From contig JANVCC010000261.1 in the NCBI GenBank assembly GCA_025345505.1, forward strand, positions 4,846,929 through 4,910,928: a stretch of 64,000 nt of DNA. Direction: 5' to 3'. Source of the DNA: Todiramphus chloris collaris (lineage: Eukaryota > Chordata > Aves > Coraciiformes > Alcedinidae). Below the pieces are notes generated by a model. That model was not told where the DNA came from, ran no database searches, and saw only the letters and a list, made by a program, of their open reading frames with translations. Positions 49,601 to 61,600 of this stretch are shown here, one piece after another. Numbering within the stretch: the stretch's first letter is position 1; the number at the start of each line of letters is the position of its first letter. The translations under genes were made by a program, and so were the position numbers.

Positions 49601-52600
49601 ACTGGGTAAATTATTCTAGTTCTTGAATAATTTAAATTCCTCAAACCCTATTTTGGGCAAGAAACATGGAATACTTAAAAGAACAGCATATTTCCAAGTT
49701 ATTTTGTTCGAAATCCAGGTCACCAGTAATTTTACTCTATCTAAACTTAAGGTTCACTGATGGGAAGGAATTTCCAACACATGGTATTTTATCAAAAGTG
49801 TCTCCGATATTAAGATATAATGAGTTAGGCTGCACAATTCTTCAGTGAACACATGGACTCAATTTTCAGTTTGTACCCAAATGGAGCATGCCAAATTTCT
49901 GCCTTCATGCCCCAATACACTTTTCAGATGATGACAGGTCAAGAAGAACATCTTCATATACAACTTGTAACTCCAGTTCTCAATCCAAAAGTTGAAAAAG
50001 CGAACTCGAAGTATTTCAAAGCTTGTTTCCCCTATTTATTGATTTTATCCTGTTCATACAACTTTTGAAACTTGTAGTGACTGAAATACAAATACAGAAT
50101 GCCTACCTTATCCACATTCATTCTTTTAAACGATGCCTGCAGAAGTTTGAAGTTGTGAATGTATTCATGCTCCAGCTTGGCTTGAAACTTTACTTTCTTC
50201 AAGCTAATGCACCCTGGGAACAACATGTCCATGAACTGGCAGTAAGCGGCTCCTACAACAAGAGAACACACTGACGTTAATCCAGATGCACCCAGCTAAG
50301 ACCAAATGGCATTTAATGTCATTAGCAGAAAGCAACTGTGCTGAATATGTCCCTGCTGTAATTCAGTCTAACACTATCCACCCAAGATCTACTTGTCTAG
50401 TGTACGTTGAGCAGTGTGACATATTAATGTGGGGTTTTTCCATTCAATCTGGATGCACAATGCGCTGTTGTGCAGCATCTGAAGAACTACCATGACTAAT
50501 GCAAAGTAAATCTTTCTTCTATTTAAGACTGATGTTCTTGGAGTCCCTACACACAGCAGGACAGTATGCATAGTGAGAAGATCACAGTCAAAATAGAAAT
50601 CTCTTAATAAGCTCCCTCAACCCCCACAGACCCCTGAATTCAACCAAACCAACATCATCTTTCTTCTGGCTCTTGTAGCCAAACGCCAGTACAGTCCAAC
50701 ACAACCTTTTAAGATGATTAAAAAAAAAATTAAATAAATTGTAAAGCTCCAGCTTGCTAAAACATACTAAGCCAGTTCCCACCCCTCTAAAACAAACATC
50801 CTTACTGATTTTCATCTCCTGAGAAAAACATTTAAATAAGCAGAGTTCAGCACAGTCCACCCATAGATGTCAGAAACTGAGCTGCCAGATTTAGTTCACA
50901 CTCGAAACAATAAGGTTTCTAAGTTCAGCCTCAAGGGCTATCTGAACTTAGGTAGTAGTAGGTAGGGCAGTGTGTGTAAAACTAATCCAGCAAAGAATGG
51001 CAAGTATATGGCAAAATTTGTAGGCAGTGTACTGAGTCCAGCTAACAGCCTTTTCTTGTACACGGGGAGCTTCCTCCTACATCATCATCACATCACTGTC
51101 ATCTGCAAAATATATCTTTTGTTGAGGAGACACTCAAGTGTTTGGAAACTGAGGATGAAAATGTTTGAGGAAATCAGAGGAAAACAAATTTCAGTTGTTC
51201 TTCAGAAGTCTCCTACAAACTGCTTTACACCCAGCAGAGATTCAGTGAAGGCCTTTTCGGGAGCAGAGGGCTGTTGAGTGTGCAGTCCCTGTGCTTGAGC
51301 ACACAGGGCAGGGAAGCAATTGCCCAATTACTCCTGACAAGTTGAATTTCACTATCACAAAAAAGACTTCTGTGCTTTTAGCACAGATCAGTTTTGACAA
51401 CCAAGTGTCCAGGTTTCACCTACCAGTTCAGCACACTATCAAGAAGAATGATTTTATCAAAAGATAATTCTGCTGCATGCTCATACAGAAACTAATTTAA
51501 TGAAGTGGACACCTGGCTTGTCCAGTTTTACAGGATAGGCAACAATAACTTCAAGATATTTCTCTCCAAGGGTATGCATGTGTTTTGACAGAACCAACTT
51601 TATGCATGAGGTAGTTCTCATTCTCTGTAGCCACTTAACCATCATATGAAGGGTTACAGAGCTCAGGACTTCTCTAAAAAAAAAAAAAAAAAAAAATAGC
51701 AGCATGGAGTCCCAAAAAAGAGTTTCCAAGTAGGAGTTTTGCCAAGGGATTTACCAAGATAAGCTCAGTGCTGAAAATCACTGTCATTTGAGAAAAAATA
51801 TTTCTCTACATCTCTACACAATGTCTAGTTTTGTGGGGGTAAACTTAGCGAAAAAATAGGATTTTCCAAGGACACCTTGTGCTTAGCTGTTTGCAATGGT
51901 TTTGATACAATTAGAAATCAAAGTAAAATATTCCCTAAAGGAAAGGAAGCCTTCTGGCGAGTTACAAACATCAGATGACAAATTTACATCTTCTTATAGA
52001 AAGCTATAGAAACACAATTAGTTATTCAAAACTCATCCCTAGCAAGAGAGCTGGTTAATATGCGGCAGCAGAGAAGTGACATTACAATTAAAAGCATGGA
52101 TATACAGATAATACATGACTTGACTGCATTTATTACTATTTAATTTAATGCAAAAGGATTATTATGCAATCATTTCGTGTTATAAATTGAATTTGTTCCT
52201 AACTCTGTCCTTTCATCCTCCTCACACCCCAATTATAAGCTTTACTCTGATAGCTAAGTAATTGCCTGGAGGCCTCGAAAACGCACTGCACAACCTTTCA
52301 TCTAGATCCTTTTAGAGAACGAGAAACCCAAAGTCTTCACATGAAAGTTTCTCCTTCTGCTGGTAACGCAAACTCCTCCCGCACGCCTTTAGTTAGAGCC
52401 TCACTGGGTTTAAGGCTACAGTTACAGTATTTCCTTGTGTTTCCTTCCCGGCATGCTGGCAGTTGTTTCCCCGTGTTTGCTGGCCAGGAGGTGGTCCTGG
52501 GGCTGCCCAACGCTCGAGGGCAGCAGACACTGGACTAGCTCCAGAGGACAGCATGAACCTGGTCTCTGAGACACCACCGAAGCTGGTGCCGGGCCGCTGC

Positions 52601-55600
52601 CCCAACGGGAGGATGTTATTACACTGCAAACACGATTCCTTACAACGCTCCTGCCTGAGGTACAGGGGCAGCGTTCAAACGCGGACTGAACTGAGCACTC
52701 TCAACTGCAAAGGCAAGAGGAGAGAGTAGAAGTATCACTGTAGTCAGCTGGGAATACCCAATTTTGGACATGAAGGTTATGTGAATATTTTATATTATAT
52801 AGGCATTTATTTATAATTTAAAGTTTTACCCCCTATAGCTTGTAGCTGTCACGTTGCATTTGAACACAAAACGTCAGCAGCGCAGAATGGGGACACTACT
52901 TTCTACACTGCCCACGGCTGAGATTTCCTGGAGGCAGCAGAAAGATCAACCCTACTTAAAGTGATGCAAGATTGCGATGCCATTCCCTCAGAGCTACAGC
53001 ATATAGACATGTGGTACCCTCCACACAGGACAGCACTTTAGACCTATTCAACTCACTATACAACTGATGCTTCAATGGGGAGTCATGAGGAAGAACTATT
53101 TTTAACAGAATATAAATAAAAAGGCAGCAGAGACAAGGATATCACGGCTTGTGACATACCTCTTCCATAACCTACAAGAACAGAAGTATTTTTATGTCAC
53201 TGTATTTTATTCAGGATTTAAAAACATTCCTAGATTTTCTGACAAAAGCACCCTGAAGAATAATAATAATACCCAAACACCCAAAATCTTAACAGATCTA
53301 TACAGAGGAGCTGAAAACATATTACCAGTCCAGAATGGCTCTCACCATAAATGTATCTCTATGACCTATGATCTCTATCTATATGCATAAACGTGCACAT
53401 ACAAACAGAAATAATTTGAAATCTACTCAAATGAAAAGGGAAAACTACAGCTGATTGCACTGCAGAAGAGGGATCAATGCTAAAAACCTCTTATCCTGTA
53501 TTAGCTAACGAGCAATTTAGAACCACTGGCTAAAAGTCCTTTTGTGTTTTGATCTAGAATATTGATGCAGCCGTTAGTTTCAGGAGATATTCACAGGACG
53601 GACCCCAAGAGCAATCTGCAAAGGTGGCTATGCCAATTAGGTCCCCAGCAGCCACTACTTTTGGCCTAATTAGTGAGCAAAAAGAGCCCAGCAGCATCAT
53701 GGAGTTTCCAGGTGTTTGCTGGTTTTCCCACATCAGGCTCAAGGGAGAGCGGGCAGTAAATACCAGTAAGGAGACTGGACCCAGGGTGGGCTGAGAGCTG
53801 CCAGAGGAGGGGAAGGGATGCTGGGGTGGAATTAAGATAGAAAAGAACACACTGAAAACGTAAATGATGCTTGTTTACAGATAGTACAATTGGAAGAGTT
53901 TTGCCACTCTTCCACACATGACCATCTACTAGGTCATGTTGCTCAGAGCCCCATCCAGCTGACCTTGAATGTTTCCAGGGATGGGGCATCAACCACCATT
54001 CTTGGCAACCTATTCCAGTCAGAGTATTTTTACAGCATTTTCAGAGTTGTAGATAATCTTTCACTAGACCCTCTCACAGTAAATAATGCTGAACTCATTC
54101 TAGCTTTTGTCCTATACTTTTCTTTCCTGCTTCTATGTTTACTTCCCAGACTGTCCCTACTGACTTGGTTTGCTCTGGAGCACATGCACTCTGAAGCATT
54201 ACACATTTTCAGATTTTCTGCTTTCTCCTCTTCCACCTGGAGGTTGATGAATCAACAAACCAGACGAGTATTTTCTTTATAGTCAAAAATCTCCTTATTT
54301 TTTAAAGCACAAGGAAATTAAAGGAGATAATAAAGACAAGAGAATCCTGTTTGCTACAAGTTTTACTGCTCAGTAAAACGTCCTAAATTTCCCTGGAGAG
54401 CAAGATTAGATTCTTCGATTTGTTAGCATTCACTTATATATATTTATACAGGAAAAGGAAATTATTATTTGAAAACTCACTTCTTAAAATATACTATAGT
54501 TAGTACTTAGTACATCGATAAAGTACGTAGTAGAAATACTTTCATATAAGCTCAGGTGTTACCAAGTTAATATTTGTCCCCTTTAGAAGAAGTCAGGTCA
54601 ATCCTTCACATCAAGCATAGAAAACTCTATCCCTGCCCTCTCATCCCTGCATTGTGTGGAGCAAGAACCCAGAAAGTCACATAAAACCTCACCAGCCAAT
54701 GTGGAAACAAAGGGCCCATGAAAAAACAGGGCCTATAAGGCTGCTTTATTTTAATTCTGCTGTCCAAAAGGAGCGATGTGCTACGCTAGAAAGTTGCTAT
54801 AAATGCTCAGTAAGAAATTTGTTCTAAAAATGGCATGCAATTCAAGTGTAGCCCTTTTAACTAGGCCTCAGTTCAACCTGAAGACGTACATTTGGGGGAA
54901 AAGGCCCGGCTGTATCGCCTTTTTTTCTGTAATCAGAATGTTTTGTTTGTTTGCTTTAAGGAAAGATTTTTTCCACATCATCTAAAAACACATATTCAGT
55001 CACATCAGATACAAAATTCCCTCAAATGAGCCATTCCCTCCAAAGCTGCAAGTATCTGAGCAGGCAGTTGGAAACAGAGGAGGATCTGCGTGCGCGTTAC
55101 TCATCGGCACTTCAGCCCAGCGGGGCAGCGGCTGCTGACGCCATGGGAAGATGCACACACCCAGCACTTCTGTTGCTGGGAAGATGCACACACCCAGCAC
55201 TTCTGTTGCTGGGAAGATGCACACACCCAGCACTTCTGTTGCTGGGACAACAGCAACAACAGAAAAAAAGGCAGTACCTTGCAAGGAGCATGCAAAACAT
55301 AACAGTTTTGATAAGAAGGGTGGGGGAACACAAATGCCAGGAATCACTGTAGAGATCAGAGTATAAATTTTCATTTCGATTTCAAATACATGTGTTGTTA
55401 TGTTACTTGAGGTTTGGAATTGGTTTTTTCTTTAAGCTGGGCATGTCTGTGAGCACAAAGCTGTGTTACAGACATTCACCTGTTTGAGAAACAGCACAAT
55501 TCATGTTGAGTGCTCTGCTGGAGACCACGGTCTTCAAATTCCTGTTTGCATTTCCAGCAGCACCTATATGATCTAGGATATAGGTCAGCACAATTCTATT

Positions 55601-58600
55601 TCTCCAATTAAAAAAACAAAACAAAGCCAGAAAACAAACAAACAAACAAACTCAAAACACCACAGTTGAAGAGGTTTCAACGCATTTCCTGGTAAGTGTT
55701 CAAGCTCACATCAATTTTACTCTGCTTATCTGCAGAGAAGCGAGCGTTCAGGGGGCTGCACAGCTGGGAAGCTGGTCTGGCCTGAGCTTCGCCCTTTGTA
55801 GCAGTAGTCTTGGGAGGGCACATAAAAAAATAAAACTGATGCACTTTAGAGTACAGCCCTGCGCTCCTGCACATGAGCACGGCTGCATAAATGAGGGCAG
55901 AGTGAGTGCCTGCCAGAAATGGGAGCTCCCGAGAGCAACACCCGCCGAAGGAAAAAGCCTGCGCAACTACGTACCTCCTACAACCTTACCAGTGGACATC
56001 CATCTGACATCTGCAGAAAGTCCTACCCCACACTGGTGGAGGAGAGTTGTATGACATAATCCAGAATATCCACTGATTACTTTAAATAATGCACGTGGGA
56101 GGGAAGTTTCCCCCGTGTCAACTTGTATTCTCTCTTTCTTAAATATGCAAATCGTTAAGCTGCTCATCAATAATACACCGCAGAGTTTTTAATACTTAAT
56201 TTTTTGCAATAATTTATTTTTGAATTCATTAATTTTTAAATGGGGAGATCAGAACAATTTCAGAAAAAACAGTTCCCATTTAACTTAAAATAGCTGCGTA
56301 ACTCATCATGCCTAAAGGAAACTAGCACGTAAAATCTAACAAGCTCTTTCAAAAGGGGGGAGATCAAGCAACGACCACAACTGAGTGCTACGAGTAATTA
56401 AATAATAATTTTTAAATGTAAAAACCTTGTGTGAGTTCTATTCCTCCTGAATTCTTAATTTAAAGGAAAAAAAAAAAATTGTCTGGAAATCTCATGATGC
56501 AGCTTCACAAGCTTCCTCAGAAAGTTTTGGAAGGGATTTTAAATACAATCATCAACATCCATTGTATCCTTCTAATCCTAAACATCATACAGGAGAGGTT
56601 AGAGAGTCAGTGACACTAAACATCCTCTGTGTTGCATGACCTCAGGACGACATGTCCGTTCCTCGAAGCATGGCTTAGTTACAGAGTGCAAATGGGATCA
56701 AGCCATGTTTTAATCATGTTTCCAAGTTACTCTACAGGCTCAGCTTTTGCAAGGTTGCAAACTGGGAAAAAAAAACCCCAAACCTCCAATGTTGAAAACG
56801 CTTCAGCTTCACAGGCACTAGCCCGTTGGCTTGTATCGAAATCACCCTGGCACCAAATGCTCCAGCAGAGTCCTATAATGCAGATTTTAGTAAGACACGT
56901 GTGGGAAGCTCTGGGCTAGAGTAGGCACTGAGCAAAATACACCTTCTGAGGCATCAAAAAACCAAATCCTGTGCAGCTAAGCCACAGACTACACCCTGTT
57001 TGCACGTCTATGTATACACAATGGCACACGGAAGGAAAAGCCCCTTTCTTACCATCTTTCTGGCTGGCCAGTGCCCAGAGTGAGTGCAGGGCACTGACCT
57101 CTCTCAGTGCTGCTCAGGAGCATCATGCCCAGCACCTTGCTCCAGGCTGTTACTGAGGGGCCCAAGGGTGGGTGAAGCTGGAGCCAGGGTGGCCACCTTG
57201 CAGACAAACGTTGCCAGTCCTGGGTGACTGTAGGTGACCAGCCCTACAAGGAGGCTGGAAGCAGGATGCCCCAGACACCCTCCACAAGCCAGGAACAATC
57301 CTCCTCCCTGCACAGCACCCATCACAAGGGACAACAGCCTGCTGAAGCTGTGATGGAGCTCTGTCCCACATCCCGAGCGAGAGAGGTGACACAGACTCCA
57401 AGAAAGGAGGACAGCAGCCCCGTCAGCACATCGCCTGCCTCCCTCCGCCAGCGCAGCACCAGCAAAACGCTCGCAGAAAGACACTATCTATTTTCACAGG
57501 AGGAATGCCAGCTGAGAGCCAGCACTAGCTATAGCAGTCACCACATGAAATATTCCCTGTGGCAACACCCAGGGCATCTACGGAGAAAGCATCACAGTCT
57601 AACATTTGAAAATGCCAAGCCACATGCTCTCTTTAGAATATGGTCATTTATTAAAAGCCAGGGAAAAAACCCGCCCTGCATTACATCTTTGCTCCTTGCA
57701 TACAAATCCTGAAAGACAGAAGGTCTGTATGCACTGGAGGCCAGATGATTTGCAAGTTCATAATTCTACTGAGAATTTTCAAATGCAAGGTGGGGAGGGA
57801 AGATTCTGTATCTCCTTAACCTCAAAGGATTACACAAGGATAGCTAAATCAGAAATTATGCCTTGCTTCAGGCTGCATTTTCCTTTCTATATGCATTTAT
57901 CATTTCTAACTTCCTTGCTCATAATTTATGTAGCTTGTCCACTGTGTTGTTTCTTTTTACTTCAGATGCAAGCCCTCTACAAGTCCTGCCTGACTCTTAT
58001 TTTGAATATACTCTTGTGCAGCAGCCAAACACTCATGAAAAGCCCCGTAACAGGTTCACTTGGTATTGCCTATAGATGAAAAACAGCCTGCGTAAAGAAA
58101 ATGCAGTTATAAGCTGTTTAGTCAGAATTCTTTTCAAGAAGCAACTGTGTGTTCATTACAAAGATAGCATGACTCCTAAGAAACAACTGGTGCCATAATT
58201 CACCTGAAACTCCTATTCCCCAAGCTTATGGGTGCTGCACAAGGGATCCTACTACATTAAATCCATTCATTTGTTCTCTATTATTTTTCATTCATATATC
58301 AAATTAAACTGCTGTCATGTCTAATGCCCATCTAAAGGCAAAGCACTATGACTTCAGTTAAAACCATGGATTATAAACGTCATATTCAGGTTAACAACCT
58401 TTCACAAGCCAGAGACCAACAACTAACAAAATGAAGCTCACCTAAAGCAAAAAGAATTGTATTGCTTTGAGATGCTCAGAGATATTTTCTCTCTTGAGTT
58501 GTCAAAACTAAATTATCAGAGGAGCTGCAGACTAAATTTAGACTCTCCAGGGCTGCATCCATCTATAACCTGGCCTTCTTGGCACATCACAACTACAGCA

Positions 58601-61600
58601 GGCATTCAGAAAGCTCAGGGGACACTGCACTTTGCTCGGCCTACTTAGCAGAGACAAAAACACATCTAAGACTCCCAAAGAATACAAATACTTTAGGACT
58701 AACCCAGCTTCTTCCTTTGCTGCTCCTCATCCTAGCAGCAGTGTTTCTGTAAATGGCAATTGAGGATTAGGTTGGTATTGCTATAGCATGTGTATTATCA
58801 AAGCTACTTCTCCACGGCAATGAGAAAAAGCAGGTCTGATTGCTTTTTCTGTATTTATTATCAACTGTCACATTAAGCTCTAGGTATTCTCTGAATAAAG
58901 CCTTTACTAAAGGCAGAGTGAATGTCACACGATTCCTTCTTGCTTAAGCTCAGAATGTCCAAAATTATCACTAGGTTGGCTGCAAAATGTGAGGGCCCAC
59001 GAGGTCTCACAGGCAGGTGCTGAACACCAGCATGTGCCACATCTGGCATCTCACACCTCCTCAAAGCAGTGCCTTTGAGCTTCCCATTCAGACTTAGCAT
59101 CCTTCCCCTTCCCTCTCCTGCTTTTTTCGGTCTTGCATTTAGGCTTTCGATTGCTCCATATTAAGGAAAAACATAAACAAGAACTGAATAGTCATGTAAC
59201 AGCATGACAAATCTTAGAATGTGTTTGTTTTTTCTAAAAAAAACAAACAAAAAACCAAACAACCCATACAATTTTACACTAGGTTCTAAAAATTCAGTTA
59301 CAGTGGCTCTGCAGCTCCCTGTTAATGCCGTGAAATGCTTCATAGTTGTAAAGAGTTTCCCACATATTCCTTCTCTTTGAAGTCCTGCAGAAATGCTCAT
59401 ATTTTATGGAAACTAATGTTAAGCTGCCTGAAAGCTGCCAATGCTTCAAGGAACACTGCCAGAATGAATGAGTAAGATTGGCCGTTCTTAAACTACGGTC
59501 CGTCCCATGCTTCCGGGTGCTCTGCCTGTTAGCTGGCTGCTCATTCCTGCTACTGTTCCCCTAGTTTCTATCCCCTAAACTACACTAGAAGTACACGAAA
59601 TAAACCATGTGCACATTAAATAAATGCCTTGGAGTTTACACAGTAAACCATACTAAATACAGAAGGATCCCCGTAGCTTCTTGTCTGCCTTCAGCCTCTA
59701 CAGGCGCTTGTCGTTCGTGTGAGAAATGGACTATGCAGTCTCGAGTGGAACGGGCTTGTCTGTAGGGCTGCTGTGCTCCAGAGTCTGCAGTCATCTAGCA
59801 GAGATTGGATTCACCAGTTCAGAGACTGAAGTCCTCTGGATCATGGAAGGACCCCACTAGAATGCTGCTTCAGATGAGAAGACATTAAAGCCCCTCCCAG
59901 GATGGTATTGAACATTCATGTGGAAGGAAAACTCTCCAAGTATCAAGCTCGACTATCAAACCAAATGGGGAAATTCAAGTTCACAGCTTTGACCCGTTAA
60001 GATATTAACGTGAAAGCATCAGATAACAACAGCAATTAATATAATCCAGGAAGTTCTGAAGGAAGAAAAGATTTAATTTTACACAGGATGGAGTAAGAGC
60101 TCTAAATGAGACAACCTGTTTTCAGTTTTTCCCTTGTGGTGTGTCCCAAAAACCTCACAGAGGTCACAGAAGTTGTATAAGAAGCTGTGTAACAAAATGG
60201 GACGGCAGGTTTGTGACAGTTTCCATGATTCTCTCTGGCCTGCCCCACCCAGCTGAAGTCTCTCAATCTAATCTTCTTAAATATCTTTAACTCACTGTAT
60301 TCTGCACAATCAAAGTTTTGTAGATCACTTCACCCCTACCTTGGAAACAGGTTTTAGGTGTGGTTTTTGGGGTTGGTTTGGTTATTTTTTTGTCTTTTTT
60401 TGGTTGTGTTTTTTTTTGGGGGGGGTGTTTGGTTTTTTTTTGTAAGCCCACACACATTTAACTTGATGGAGAATTCACTTCAAAAGCTTCCTTTCAACTA
60501 TTTACAAGCTTATAAATAGCTATGCAGGAACAAGTCAATAACTTGTCTAGTATGCTTCCTGTTTCAAACAATGGCAAACGTTGGTTATTTGGGGATGAAA
60601 ATGTCCATTTTCTTGTATCTTTCTATCTCCTTATAAGTGTGTGTGTGCATCTATATTTATCTTTCTATATATATAGCTACACCCATATTTACAAATGCAT
60701 GAACACACATCCCCACACAAATATTTCCTTTATGTATAATTCATCAGAAGAAAATACTTAGTCTAACTTCCAGACAAGTAAATATAACAACAGCTAAATA
60801 TAACATTTCAGTTTCAAGTGTAGTAACTGTGGAAAAGGTTATTTCCCATGTTCTATATCTTCAGTTATGTAGTTTATATCAGTTACCTACATGAACTTTA
60901 ACCTGCACTTTTTCAACCACAATTTTATAGTCACTCTGCAAGCTGGCTTCTGCAGCTTTTACATTTTGCAGTGTAGGCTATGAGGCTATCATCCTCAAAG
61001 GATTTGCTCTGCTTTTGAGGGAACATCTCCGATACCAAAAATTTACCCAGAATGGGAGAGAAATTCAAATATATGAGCATAAGACCTCATTTATGCATTT
61101 CAGCTGGACCAGTAAATAGCCGAAACGTGGTAACGTGGTTTCAGTTCTATGCACTTAGAGCCCTGTCTCTGTAAGATATTCCCAGCATATCAGTTGTCTG
61201 AAAGTAGTGATCTAAGTTAGATTTCCTCCAACACAAACATCTTTGAAATTAAAAATCACAGTAGGAAATCAGAATGAATCACTCCCCAGGGGCATCTGTA
61301 TCCTCAGTGAAACATCAGCCTTTGTCTGTGTCATTTCAGGTCATCCTATAGTTACAGACCCTGTTGTTTATCATGTATCTTGTAGTTGCTACTCTGATTA
61401 ACCATACTGTCCAAAATACTCAAACCATTACCCTTTTTTTCAGGGCTCATTACTGAATTTAATTACAAGAATTCAGCAACATTTAAACAGAGAAACAGGC
61501 AGATTTTCTTGACAAACGTCTGAAGCCCTCACAGCAGCTAACAGCTCATTTCCTCAAATCCATGTTTTTCTTCACAGTCACACTTCTGCTCTTTTCCTGC

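Noticed and set aside
51676-51696. Poly-A run as the tail of a processed pseudogene
   Set aside because: No recognisable coding body or target duplication next to it.
55000-55374. Repetitive open frames (units such as [11 protein letters not shown])
   Set aside because: Explained fully by the 33-bp tandem repeat, whose length is a multiple of three and lacks stops.
57104-57712. Overlapping open frames on both strands (162 and 126 residues) in a GC-richer block
   Set aside because: Composition is Ser/Pro/Gln-like from GC-rich sequence; no family, promoter or splice support seen.
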